From NCBI RefSeq assembly GCF_929443795.1, contig NC_064919.1, positions 75,589,386 through 75,653,385 of the forward strand: 64,000 bases of DNA. Direction: 5' to 3'. A program made the translations under genes and the position numbers. The stretch's first letter is position 1. Each line of letters begins with the position of its first letter. Origin of the DNA: Astur gentilis. Taxonomy: Eukaryota > Chordata > Aves > Accipitriformes > Accipitridae. The notes below the pieces were generated by a model. The model searched no databases. It was not told the origin of the DNA and saw only the letters and a program-made list of their open reading frames with translations. Of the stretch, positions 1 to 13,800 are shown in pieces.

Positions 1-545
1 GAAATGCAGAGGTACGCCCGAGAGCGGAATTTGCTCTATAGAACTTGATGTTTATATGTCATACTCACACATTAAAACTGACACTAGGCATTCACTTACA
101 TGAAGCCTAAAGAATGGCAAGCGTGTGCATGTAGCTGAGAGGCCAATGTAACACCTTTCCTTGCTTTCCTTTTGGGATCATTTTGCATGTCATGTCCTTG
201 CAGTTTTCTGAGAGCAAAAGCTGCAGTTTACCCTTGTGCTTAAGGGATGGCAGATGTTGTTTGTAAAGGCTAAAAGTACTTTTTTGTTCTTTTTAACTAA
301 AAGAAGTGCGAAATAGTATGAGGCCAAATCCTGTGGCATGTAGTGAGGCAAAACTCACACTGGAATTTGAGGACTCATCTTTATTTTTATTTCTGGACCG
401 TGCTGTACATCATTGCAGCTCTATATTTTCTTCCTTTGTTACAAAAGGATAAAGTCCTGTTTGTTACTGTACAGCACTTTGCGAACTGGTTGAGAAGTGC
501 TATTACAGAACTGTTATGACATGTTATTACTCTTCCCTTTTCCAG
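1..545. other. RANBP3L intron sequence at the left edge
   Basis: No exon is recognisable here. The first visible exon opens at 546 in mid-protein, so the start codon and the earliest exons of RANBP3L lie to the left of the window and this stretch is inferred to be intron. Confidence 0.6.
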
Positions 546-604
546 AGAGATCAGTGCTTGCCCAGCCAACATTTGTTTTTGAAAAGAAGGACCGTCCTTT
601 GAAG
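546..604 (+). CDS. RANBP3L: RANBP3L exon (PTFVFEKK segment)
   Basis: Acceptor cttttccag and donor gtaaaa. It starts two bases into a codon and ends in phase 0. It encodes SVLAQPTFVFEKKDRPLK, a conserved N-terminal segment of the family. Confidence 0.85.
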
Positions 605-3600
605 GTAAAAAGCTTTTTTTTTTTTTTTTTTTCCCCCCTAATTGAGAAAAAATGCTGAGAAATGAGAATTCTGTAGACAGCAATCCTAGCAGTAATAAAA
701 GATTTTAGCCCAGGTTAAGACTTGTAATAAATGGTCTCAGAACAGGGAAGAGTAGAAACTAGAAACAAGACTGCTTTCAATGCATGTGTGCTGGATTGAT
801 ATACTTTGTGTCCTGGTCTAGAAAATGGCTGTTCTGTTCTCCTTGACCTTCCCATGCTTGTATTTTTTTTTCCAGTGGCCTGCAGAAGACCTGGTTTGCA
901 AAGCTGACAATGGTAATAACCACCTCATTGAAACAGTATAATAATGCCCTGGGTTATTCTTAGGTCTGACTGTTGCCTGTGAATATAGTGTTCGGACCCT
1001 TACTTTGTATGAGCAGGGACAGATCGCTTGAGCAGGGACAAATTGCTGTTAGTAGACTAAGGCTATGTGGGTTGTAGAGTCACCTGCCATGTCCTAATAT
1101 ATATGTCCCTGTCTTACCTCAAGAATTCTTCCATCTTACCTCTCATGTTTACCAGAAAGTCAAAATCCAGAAGCCCTGAAAAGTGGCCAAGTATGTTCAT
1201 CAGCTGTATGGGTTCCTATTTGCCCTTTTCTATTTGTTTAGGCTACATTATCATGTAAGTTAATATGCTTAATGTCTTCTGAGCCTGTGGGCTATGAACT
1301 GATTCTAAGTCCTTGATTTAAGTTCCCTGAACCTAGTGGAAATAAAGAAGACTCCCTAGGCCTTTGTGCCAGGTGTTGACTGAGATTCCAAAGCCCTCGT
1401 GCTCTTAGGTACTGCCTTAAAGCTGTTCATGTAAGTCATTCCTAGAATTTATTGTGTTCAGGTTTTAATTTCGTATCATAACATTGTGCTGAAATCTCCT
1501 GCCAGTCTGTCCCTGCAGAACGTTATATGTACTTTTCTCTAGATTTCATTAGTTGTTCCAGAAAGCGTGCAAGATCATCATCTTTTACTTTGCGGAAGTC
1601 TGACTCTCAGTCTAACACAGGTATGATGTTTAGCTACAGTCATGTTTTAATTACTATAGTTCTGTATTCTCATCTGGTAAAGAAGAGAAGGAATTTTACT
1701 GTCTAAGAAAAGCTTCTGGACTGTAGAAATGCTGCAAGTCATGAAAACTTAAACATTGATATAAACTTGCTGGTAATTTCCAATAAATCCCTTTTTAAGT
1801 AAAAATATATTCATTTTCCGTACTAACATAATACAACATAAAGTAGTGAAAAACTTGTACATTTCATATTGTTTCCTTGAATTGCTCACACAGTCAAGGG
1901 AGGAGGAGGGCTGGAAAGGAATGAGATTCCCCGGTTTGTGGAAGAGATCAGTGTTCCTTGGGCAATCCCTGAAAATGTAAAGCAGTTTCCAGAAGGGCCC
2001 CTCCTTTCATTCAGCCAACAGCTCACCTGGAAGGCTCTTTAAGGACTATGTAGTGCTTCCATGGGAAATGCACACAAGTCACTGAGGCGCCTCTGCAGAA
2101 GGGCTGATCTGGTTTTTACAGCGTTTATTTAACATACAGATGGGACCAGAAAGTTATTTCTGAATTCAGGCATTCATATGTGTACACTGTATTTTGTTTT
2201 ATGTAGTCCTGTGACATACCTGAATGTAGCTATGAGGCTTTAAGAGAACCTAAGTTTGGTTTACTCTGAAAATTATACTGAGATCATACACAAAAAATCA
2301 TAGATATGGTAGAAATGTTAGAGTATGCCTATACCAAAAAACAAAGTGGGGTATAGGAGGAAGCTTGAGTGATTGACCTCTTGATTGTCCACACTGCTTA
2401 ATTGATAGCTAACTCTCTGCTTCTGTTTTGAACCTCCCAAACTAGCAGTCTCCAAGACAGAGCTGTTACAGAGTGGACTAGCTGTAAGTAGCGTGCCTAA
2501 GCCAGGCTGTGCTGCTTGGCCTCAGAGACCTCTCTGATTCAGCAGCACAGGCATAACCTAACAGTGTACTTCAGAAAGCTGGTAGTTAGCAGGTAATAAT
2601 TTATTCTACTGCCAATGAAGGCATGACATCAAATTGGCTAACCTTAAAATTAATCTTCTTTTTTTCCTCCGAGCAAATGATAATTTGAGTCTTTTATCCT
2701 TTCAGATACAACTGTCGCTCAGAAAAGAGGGAGATCATCTTCCTTTACCATCCTTCCTACTTTCCCTCCCTCCCAGCCAGGTAACTGAAAAAACCCCAAA
2801 CAAAACCAATAAACATTTATGTAGAAAAGCAGGTATTAGCTAAAATAAAAAGGTGTACAGAAATGCTTTTTCTGCAGGACAGAGCTGGGGTGCATTGGAC
2901 TAGTCTGGTATTTGGACAGAAGAAAGGAATGTTTTAGGAGGAGGACTGGCAGTTCAATAGAAGAAATGTTTTATGTGTTTCCCAAATGTTTTACAGGTCC
3001 TTGGCAGGCATTGGCATAAAGGATTTCTAAACAATCTTAAGAGGACACAAGATTGTTTTAGCAGCACACCGTGCCCTTTTTGCAATGAAAAAGTTGTGCT
3101 TATCTTGTGTCATTTTACAGGATGTGGTACATGGTTGCCATCACTTTCTGGCTGGTGTTTGCTATCTTGATTAAAATGGTGAAAGCATCAGTCGTGCACC
3201 ACCATCATTATAGTAAGTTATGAAAGCCTTTTTAGCAGAACAGGGCAGGGCACATTTATTTATTCCCATGTTCTTGGGCGTCATTTACTTATCTTAAAAA
3301 TGCCTAAGACTGAACCAGATAGCATTGCCATTTCAATAGCTTTTGCAAACCAGCAGCACCTGGTTTTCAAAGCTGTCGAAGGATTTTATGAATTTAAAAC
3401 ATCCATTAGTATCCAAAGATTTCTGTCTCTGACATAGCCAGAAAAGCCATGGTGCTTTCTGTGCCTAAGTCTACCCACCTGTAAAATGGAGACAGTAACA
3501 GTTATCTCAGAGATCTTGTTTAGATTAATAGGTTTGAATATTGCTCATGTACTACCAAAATAGGAAGGGGTTACAGAGATGTGAATTAATAATTCAAATT

Positions 3601-4846
3601 TGTTACTACTCACTATTAAAGTTTAAATTCCTTGTTCTGTAGTAAAGAAGAATAACATATTCATGACCTCAGCTCTTCTTCAAAGAAACCCTGACTTGAT
3701 CAGAAGTACAAAAGAAGGTAACTGTCAATGCAATATTTATTCACTGTACTTCCACAAAGGCATTCTTAACAGACCAAGAAGACATAAAAATGACAACTCT
3801 TCTCTATGCTGAGTGATAGGCTAAGAATCTTTGTGACATAAGTTATTTGTTTGACAGTGTAAATATCCTGTGAGCTCTGTTCTGAGCCGCTGCTCTGACT
3901 ACTCAATTCCTGAGTGGACTGAATATAACCTTGAATAGTGAAATTCCACATTCCTAACTGAATAACTCTGCTCCTGGAGAGGGTAGTGAAGAACCGTCTT
4001 GGCGTCTGCAGGTGCAGGATTAAATTTGAAATAGCAGAAGACAGATCTAACACAAAGCAGTAAATATAAGTATAAATATAAACACGTATTTAAATACATA
4101 AATACAAATATATTTTATACATCTAAACAACTATTTTTTTTTATTTAACACATTATCTTTTAATTCTGGTAGGATCATGGGGTTGGTGTCACTACAGAGT
4201 TGTGCATTTTAGAATGGATTACAAAATTTCAGAATGTGTAGCAAGTAAACAATAAATGCTATTTAAATATGCTTTGAAGCTTTCAGTTGAAGGAGGCAAG
4301 ACACATAGGTATGAATTAGATGGGAAGAAAAAGTCTCTGTTTAAATATTTTGTCTTTGTATTTTGCAAGGATCCTTGTCACAAAGTCAATTGCGGAATGT
4401 CATTAGACCTGCCATTTTACAACCCCCACAAGCCCTGGCCTGTCCTGAAAATCCTGTAGTATCTCCAGTGACTAAGAAAGAAGCATATGTTCAGGTAAAA
4501 AGAAAAGTAGTTTTACTGGCTAATGTATGTTTGCAGCTCAAATACAAAAACCCAGTGCTGTCTTAAAGCAGTTAATTATTCCACTGCCTGATTTTCAAGA
4601 AAGTTCCCCTCTCAGTTTCAGTGGAATCGATGGATCTCTGACATGGTGTGAACTGTTAAGCTCGTGCTGGCTGTGTTTGAAAAAACATCTCTTCTCTGCA
4701 GGCTGTCTCAGCTTTCAGATATCAGGGTTCTGTGGGCAAACCAGCTTTGGGAATTTTTTGGATTTTGTTTATTTAGAAAGCAACATTTTAGCATTTTGAT
4801 TAAGGGCACTGGCTTAGTACACAGCTGGAGGAAGCTCAGCCAACTA

Positions 4847-4877
<31 letters not shown>

Positions 4878-7800
4878 CGCCTCGGTGACTCTGGACTTCT
4901 AGCAGACCTGTTTATAGCAGAAAATAAGCTTGGTCTAATTAATTCATCGGGTTTTACCATTCCTAGCTATCTGAAGACAGGTCTTATTCCTCAGCTGAGA
5001 ATTCAGTGAGTTCCAAGACAGCAGTGAGGTCATCTACTACCATGAATCTTTCTACCTCTAAAACAACACAGTAAGTTTTTCTTTATTGTATTCCTGCACC
5101 ATTTTGTCATTTGGCCTATGGCACGCCCTTTTGTCCTACATGTCTAACATGGTACTAAGCCCGTGGTATCTACACCCACACAATGCTCAGTGGTGTTTGT
5201 GTGTAGTGCCAGAATTTGTGGGTACTGACTTGAGCTCCGTACACCACAAGAAATGGACTCCTGCTGGAAATTAATCTCTGTGGGACAGATTGTTTCTCAT
5301 TAGCAACCCCCAAGCCAGAAACTATTTTGGTTTGCCATGTCATGCAGCTTTGGCAGTTCAAAATATGTCCCAGTTTTGAATGTTTACAGTCATCTTTGTG
5401 TCCCTTTGGAGAGCTCTATTCTGATTGCATGGCTGCTGCATCTCATAAACAGATGCAGAGAAACTCAGCAATTACAAAAATATGTGAGCATCTTGGACAC
5501 AGAAGACATGAAGACGACCATACAGGACTGATCTGGAAGACAAGGTCAGTGCTGCAACTGATCTTCTACTTCCGTGCACACGCCAGAGTTTCTGGGATGA
5601 ACAGCTGGCTGTGATGATTGTGGTAGGGTGGCATCTTTGTGCAGACATGGGTTGACCAGAACAGGCTTGAATGTCTGCATGAGGAAGCTGACTTGCTTGG
5701 GCTAGGACGTTGCCCCTTGCCTCTGACTGAAAGAGCTCATACCGGTGCAGAAGCGGGCTATTGCCTCTCTCTGGAGACTGGCTCATGAGAATGTTAGGTC
5801 TGTGGTTAGCCAGCAGGTTATCTTGTAGGTATTAATACTGCTTGCTGATGGTTGATGAGGGTTGTTTGCCTGGAAGTTGTGAGCATCAGGAATACGCCTG
5901 AGATCAGTTGTGATGAGAGAATGACATTTTAAAATGGCTAGGGCCACAGATAGCACATCTGGGATGTTGCCTCCTTTCCCCCTCCCACCCAAAGAGGGCA
6001 GAGAACGTCTTAACTGCAAAGGAGTCCAGTCCAGTCTCCTTCAGGGCTGGATGGGCCACAGATAAAGCTTCCTGCACACAACGTTTGGGATGCACAGTGC
6101 TGGGGTTCTGAGGAAGTAAGGAGTGTTTAGGTGCACAGAGAACTTAGATTCTTAGTCTTTGTCAACAAGAAGAGCATAATTAGAGGGCAGATGCTCACTG
6201 TGATTTTGGAAGAGCCAGCCTGTCCTTGTCTATCACAGTTAATGCTGTCTATCACAGTGATGGTGCCCTGTGAGAACAACATGGAGCCAACAGAGCATGC
6301 TGGAATTTTAGCAGATTCAAAATGATGGCAATGCATATACCAGAAAAGCTAAAGGGAAGGTGGTACTGACTTCAAAATCAGTTGCTATCGCTACTCAAAT
6401 CTATTTACTTTCTGTCAGCTGCACAATATCTCGGAAAAGATAGGTGAGTGGCTTTCTTTTGTGAAGTAGATGGACACAGAAATGCAATGCAGTGTTTGAG
6501 TGCTGACAAGTTACAAGACTTAAAAGTGCTTATGGTATTTCTTTTCCTTTTCTTTTTTAAAAAGGAAATTGCTAATCTCTTTGGGGTATTCATGCCTCAT
6601 TAATTCTGCATATCGCAGTTGTGGTAAATGTTGGTTTATTTGACAAGTTGAAAACTAATTTAAATACAACCAGGTGCTTACTGCTCTTCTGAGATTGCAG
6701 GGGGTGTAAGTGCCATTCTTCCGATGTGTATTAAGTGACTGATGCTTTAAAATACTTCAGTAGAGTCTTTTGGGCATAGCTGTTTTCTCATAGATAGCTT
6801 GACAACAAGTATTCAAACAAACAACTTTATTATAAACTCCGTATACATGCTAAACAGTAGTAAACATTGCAGCCAGACCTGCTCATTGCTAAGTAAAGAA
6901 TTTTCTGAGTTTGTTTTTAATTATCAGTCGAGATGTAGCTAGTGTTTATTTACAAAATAAAATGCAGACACACTCAACAGCAGGGATTGCTGCTGCCTGC
7001 AAACGTCCCTCTTGCTTTCCCTCCTCTTCCACCTCTTCTCTATGTGACATGATTCTGTAGAGAGATGAATGAAAATGGTTTGTTAGCCCTCTGCAGTTGC
7101 TGCAGCTGTCCACGTCCCAGGAAACCACCAATGGTTCCGTTTCCTGAACGGGCTGTAGTAATGAACTGAAAAGAAGAAATTTGCAGTTTCTTAAGTCGGC
7201 TTAAAAACTTGGAGAGAAGATTGTGTCGTAAGTGACAGAAATGTAATGCTGGGAAAGCTCAGGCTTCTGGTCATGTATTCAGCTCTGCACAAGGATTTGC
7301 TTGGAAAACTGACAGGGTTTAAGGCCGGCACTGGAACTGGCAGCTACTCAGACCCTTCTGGACACTCTGAGGACAGTACCTGGATCTACTCCCTTTCCGT
7401 AGTCCCTTTCCAGTATCTTATCCACATTTCTCCTTCTCCTGTTCTCCCTTGTTAGTGTTCATTCCCTGAATTCAGTGCCTCTGTTTTGAATCTCCATGGC
7501 AATGTCATCCCGGGCACACTTTGTTCTTGCCCTGCAGCAACATAAGGGTATTGAAGTTTTAATACAGCTTTAAGGCTGGCACTTCCAATTAACTGTCCGG
7601 AAGAAGAAAGATCCTGCACCAGTTACTTCTTCCTTACATTTCCAAAAATAATCAAAATCCATTTCCCACATTATTTCTTTTGAGACAAACCTCTACTTTC
7701 AGGTTTTTTTACTCTTCCAGACTGCTATCCTTCCCAAGTTGCTACCGGAGCAGCCTAGAAGCAGCCGACAAAATTTCGGGATGCAAACTGATCACAATTC

Positions 7801-10800
7801 AGTCAATTTTAGTGGGCAGTTTTCTTAAGGATTAGAAACTCATTAGTTTAAACACACTTTAGATTCCCTGTTCATGGCCCAAAACACATATGGAAGGCTT
7901 CAAGGCTGAAAAGGGATGGATTTTCTGATTTCTTTTTCTTATTTGCTCTTAGTCTTAGCAACACATCGAGCATGAGAATGTTAAGGAATATTTTGTTCTT
8001 CAAGTGTAAAATGGAGATAGCTTGTCCTTGGGAATTCCTTCATCCTGTGTGAAGAGATTTCAAGCGCACTGTATTTGTGAACACAGAAACTAAGTTTTAG
8101 AGGCAACCGCCAAAGTTCTGGCAACAAACCCAGCTTCTTAACAGGAATATCCTCTGCACGACATAGGTGCTGTTAAGCCCTCCCAAGGGTGATGAATGAT
8201 CTGGAAGAGCAGATAAGTGGTGCTGAAGTATGCAGTTTGTGACAGAACATCAGATTGTCTTCCTGCCAAGTCATCCTTCTGGAAGAGGAAGAGACTAGAA
8301 CTTGGATGGTTTTGCCTTGTGGCCAGCAAGAGATGCAGTGATTAAGCTCTACAGAACGCATAGAATCATAGAATCATTTAGGTTGGAAAAGACCTTCAAG
8401 ATCATCGAGTCCAACCATCAACCATGCCCACTACACCATGTCCTGAAGTACCCCATCTACTCGATTTTTGAATACCGCCAGTGATGGTGACTCAACCATT
8501 TCCCTGGGCAGCCTATTCCAATGTCTGACAACTCTTTCAGTAAGGAAATTTTTCCTAATATCCAATCTAAATCTCCCTTGCCGCAACTTGAGGCCATTTC
8601 CTCTCGTCCTATCACTAGTTATTTGATAGAAGAGACCAGCACCCACCTCACTGCAGACCCCTTCAGGCAGTTGTAGAGAGCGATCAGGTCTCCCCTCAGC
8701 CTCCTCTTCTCCAGGCTAAACAGCCCCAGCTCCCTCAGCCGCTCCTCACAGGACTTGTGCTCCAGGCCCCTCACCAGCTTGGTTGCCCTTCTCTGGACAC
8801 GCTCCAGCACCTCCATGTCTTTCCCGTAGTGAGGGGCCCAAAACTGAACCCAGGACTCGAGGTGCGGCCTCACCAGTGCCCAGTACAGGGGAACGACCAC
8901 CTCCCTGCTCCTGCTGGCCACACTATTTCTGATACAGGCCAGGATGCCGTTGGCCCTCTTGGCCACCTGGGCACACTGCATGAACCACCTATAAGCCTTT
9001 TGTGAAAAAAACCCCAAAACAAACAACACCCCCCCCCCCCCGCCCCAAACCAGCAGCAAGAACAACTTCCACACGAAGTTTCCAAGGACTTCCTAATGAC
9101 TTTTATAAAAAGTGGATCCTGTCACATTTAAAGTGGCTGTGTAATTAGCAGGTCAAATCACAGCTGTACTTACATTAGAATATCCTTGAATGTAATCCAC
9201 AAGTAATACACTTTTTACAAGTTGTGAGTATGTTACTATTTAAAAATGCATTCGCTACCTTCTCTTAAAACCTGAGAGGTAAGAGGCTAACTGAGAGTAG
9301 TTAAACTCAGGGTGGCAATGCAAAAAAAAATTGATGTTTTTTATCTGGAAAACCTGAGACACTAAGAAGGAAGAAGGGACAGAGGAGGAGAAGGACAAGT
9401 GTTGTTTTAATGTATCTTCTGCCAGAACCAGTCACATTCCAGATCCTAAATGTAAAGTGATGTATCTACTGTATGAAATTTTCTCCTCAATCTGTATCCC
9501 CAATCTATAGCGGGCCAGTACCAAAGGATTGCAAGTATTTAGTTTTCTTCACTTCTTATTTTAAGTATATCTATGGAACAGGTCATTGAAAAATGGAGAG
9601 AAGATCTTTCTTCTTGTTTTAGTTATAACTTCTCATAAGCCACCTGCTATCATGCCTTTACATTTTTGCAGTATTTATGTGAATTGAAAGTGTGTGCATT
9701 AGAATACGCTGCTTCTCTGCCTTTCCAAGACATTAGGTAGATGACCGAGGAGTGCCTGTAAGGCATTGGGGAGGACATTATTCTGAAGGGCATGAGAGCT
9801 GTAGGAACATGAAGGGATAATTGTTAATCATTGGTAGTCTTTTGGTGGAGCAAAAGGAAACAGGGAAAGAAATGTAACGCATTAAAGTTTCTGGAGTAAG
9901 ACACTTACCTGAGGAGGAGGCGGCATGTTGTTTTGCTTCTTATTCTTCGCTTTTAAGGAACATCCTCAGTAACCTTCATGAAATACAGTGTGATACTCTG
10001 TTCCTTTAGTGAAATGTTACAGAGAGAATATTCTCAGATTCTCTTAAAAGATTTTGTCTGATTACTTAAGTAGTCATTTTTTGTTTGTCTTTAATGTAAG
10101 GTGTGGAAAAGTAAATGCGTGAACTTATTTGTATTCTTTACAAAGTTCTAAAGAGTTCTAAGTCACATTGTTATGTTATTTTGTTCCCACAGAAGTCAGT
10201 TGTTTGAAGATGAAAGTGTACAAAACAGCAGCAATTCTGATTTTGTGTTTGGAGAAAACATGGTTGAGAGAGTTTTGGTAAGATCAGTAAATGCTGGCAG
10301 ACTTTTTATCAATGTTAATGTACTCCTGAGTATAATTTTTTTCAGAGATTGATTCTTTTTAGGTCATCCTGTTCTTTTAAAGATGTGAGAAAATATGATT
10401 CCAATGACTGTTGAGGAGAAAGTAACTTAATATTTGCTGTAGAAGGGGTAGGCATCTCTATCTTCCCCGTCCTAGATAAGTACTCCAATTACTAGCCTGT
10501 ACTAGTACGCACTTCTCTTTTGCTCATTTTTTAACCCGAAAAAGTTTGGTTTTATATTCCATGTAAAGTGGGACAGCTAAAATACAAGATAAAAGAATGT
10601 GCTCCATACTGCTCTAATAATTTCCATTGTAACTGTTAAGAGATGGGAGAAATTAGTATGAGGGGAAAATCGAACATCCATCCTAGATAGCGTCCGTGTT
10701 CAACTATGTTGTATGTGCTGTGAGATAGCTTAATGGATCAAGTCCTGAAGGAAACTCAGACAAAAAGGTGGTTCCCAAGCTGAGGACTGCACCATTTAAA

Positions 10801-13800
10801 AGGGAATTGAAATTCAGTTTCTAGTAGAAGTAGAATGAAAACAGTATGCGTATCTGCCAGTGAAAAAGCTTGGCAACCATAGGTCTGGGTTATGACTTCT
10901 GACCAGGATTTAGGTATGAGGTAGGAGTTGGGCCACTGAGCATTGTCAGGAGCCAGAAGCATTTATTTAGATATGCCTAAGGAACTTTATCTGCAAAAAC
11001 TGAAGGTCGTGGAAATTCTTAATCCTTCTGAGGTTAAGTTTGTGGTGTCTGAAAGTTTTCACCTATTCTTCTGGGGCTTAAGTGCTTAAACTGGAAATTA
11101 GCTGGTACTTAAACCTCTAAGTCCTTCAGTGGATTTAAATCCTAGTCCAGGATCCATACAGAGAGGCCATTCTTCTTGGTGGGAGAAAGACATACTGATT
11201 TTATGACAATAAAGTTACTTCCACTTGAGACTGAAATTGTATCATCTGGGTCAGTTTTTACTCTGAAGATACTCCATTTTCTAATCTTCAGCCTAGCATG
11301 CATTAAATGATTCGATGTTCTATCTGATATGAAGTAACATAGCCATTTTATTTAAATAGGAATTCTTATTTCCCCTGTTTTTTCCTAGAGTCCTGAAAAG
11401 CATCCCCAGCCGTGTAATGGAGCTGATTCATACAATGGAGAAATAACATCCATGTACATAGAACCTTTTCATGTCAGTCCACAAACAAGTAAGTGTACTT
11501 AGCAAACAAGTACAGTTAGCTTTGTTACTATGTTTCACTGTATTTTAGAGGATGTCAAATGAGTGGTGGTCAATAATTTTCATCTATTCTCAAGTTATCC
11601 AGTCACTAGTACACTGGCAGCATGTGCCAAAAATCTGTGTTCAGAAAGCAGCTACAGTTTGATTTATGACGTTTGAACTGGACTAACTTCAGAATGAATG
11701 ATCTAAGTTACTCAGGAAAGGATGGAGTTTTATGGATTATTATTATTATTTATTACAGATTATTATTTTTTATTACTTGAAAAAAATGTGGTGAACTTTG
11801 TGAATGCCTTTTGGACCGCATTTTTGAACTACGTTTTTTAAGCTGTCTGCTGCTTGTATTTTGTGACTGTTCATATAAATTACTTTGCCATATTTGTATC
11901 CTAATTGGAGGACTGAAACTTCCAGACAGACAGATTTCGGGGTTTGTTTGTGACTTTGGTGTGAGCTTTTCTACTAGGCAAGCCACATAAACCTAGGCTG
12001 TGAGGGAATCCAAAGAAGGCCCATATCCTGAGCCCTCTTGCCAAATTTTGCACCCTCTTTACTAATGGATGTCTTGGATCCTCATCCGCTTTGTATGAAG
12101 ATTCTTACAAGTAAAAAAAATAAAAAATTAAAGCCTATGGAAAACGTATCTAGATCGTGCAAAATACAAAATTTTGTAACAATGTTCCTTTCAAATCTTG
12201 TCCTTTCGTGTTCCTGTCAAGTATTCATTGTATAGGTATTACTATTCTGAATACTAGGATGTGTGTCTTTCATTATTTATTAATCTGCCCAGCAATATGA
12301 CAGGCAAGTTTCATTTTGAAAATCAACTTCTAATTATTTAGGGCTTGTTTCTGCAAGTTGTCCCTTGGGGCAAACCTCTGCAACTGCAGAGAGCCCTGTT
12401 CTATTCAAAATGAGTCTGAACAGGTGAGACATTTTGCATTATTCCAGCCTTTTTCTCTTGTATTTACTGCTTTGGCCAAAAACTTGTTAATAGCACTAAA
12501 GAATATCAGATACCACAGGGTTTACTGACGTCGCAGGCCATCCTATGTCCTAGTTTTGTTGTTCTGAAAATACTCCCCGTACAGAAAGGATTTCCTTTTT
12601 TTTTTCCCCGCCTCCTACAGAAACAGCTTTGTTGAGGAATGCAACACTAAATGAATCAGCAGCTGCTTCTATTTGCAAGCCAGTAGAGAAAATTCTGTTA
12701 GATAAAGTTGACGTTATAACTGGAGAAGAAGCAGAACACAATGTGTTACAGGTATGTATTTCATAAAGCCTTGATGGTGAGCAGTTTTGTGGTTGAGAAG
12801 ATCATCTAGATCTATTACAGATCTGACAATAACTTCAGTTTATATTTTAAATTTTCACTTCTTTAAGATATAACTCTACTAACCCATTATTTCTATAGGC
12901 TGATATTTTCTTTTTCATATTACATTTGTTCATTTTATAGTGCCTTTCAGTAAGTGGCTGCTTCAGAACTGCGTTCTACAGTTATATTTTATAAGCATCT
13001 ACACAGTGTACCAGCAGTAACTAAAACTTCAAAATTTGAACTGATTTGGGTAATGATTTTTTTTTGGACAAAACTATGTTTGGAAAAAAGCAATGTGTTG
13101 TCAAAGTAGTTAGTTTTATAGTTCATCTAAAATATCAATTATCTTTCTGGCCCTCCAGGATGTATCTTGCTATTCTTCATCTTCAAAATGTTATTTTCTC
13201 AGAAAATACCAATGATGTATATGTTTTTAAAAATCTTAACATTGAAAGTTGCATTATTTTATCATTGATTCAATCTTCTGTCTTGTCAGAACATGAAAGT
13301 TTTACTCTCTTTGGAGTGGTACTCTCCTAGTAGTGGTACTACTGGTATCCTGGTCTGCATAATGTTTCTAATGAGTGAGGGAATAAGATGTAGAACATTT
13401 GCAACAAATTCAGCTGTGGTAGTGGGTATTGCAGGTGAAGAGTTACTGAAGATGAAGTAATTGAAAAAGTAAACTGGGATTCATGCTGAATGTCCTCCAT
13501 AACTAGCAGAAAGTTTAGCACACATCTGGGAGCCATTTCATTTTAAGTAATAATGGTGATAGATCTATATATCTTTCTATACATGCATATGGATGTATTA
13601 AAAGCCGTATCAAAAGGTTTGAAAACATAAAGTTTTAGAACCAGTAATATTAACATTGGCTGGCAATTTCCATTATGTATTTCTCTTTCAGATCAACTGC
13701 AAGCTTTTTGTATTTAACAAGCTTTCTTTAACCTGGATTGAAAGAGGCAGAGGATCCCTGAGGCTTAATGACACTTCCAGCAATAAATGTGGAATGTTGC

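Noticed and set aside
387..683. Minus frame over the first RANBP3L exon
   Set aside because: Antisense to a conserved exon; includes a poly-lysine run from the T-tract of the intron.
8302..8484. Plus frames overlapping the CR1 tail
   Set aside because: Antisense shadows of the CR1 element.
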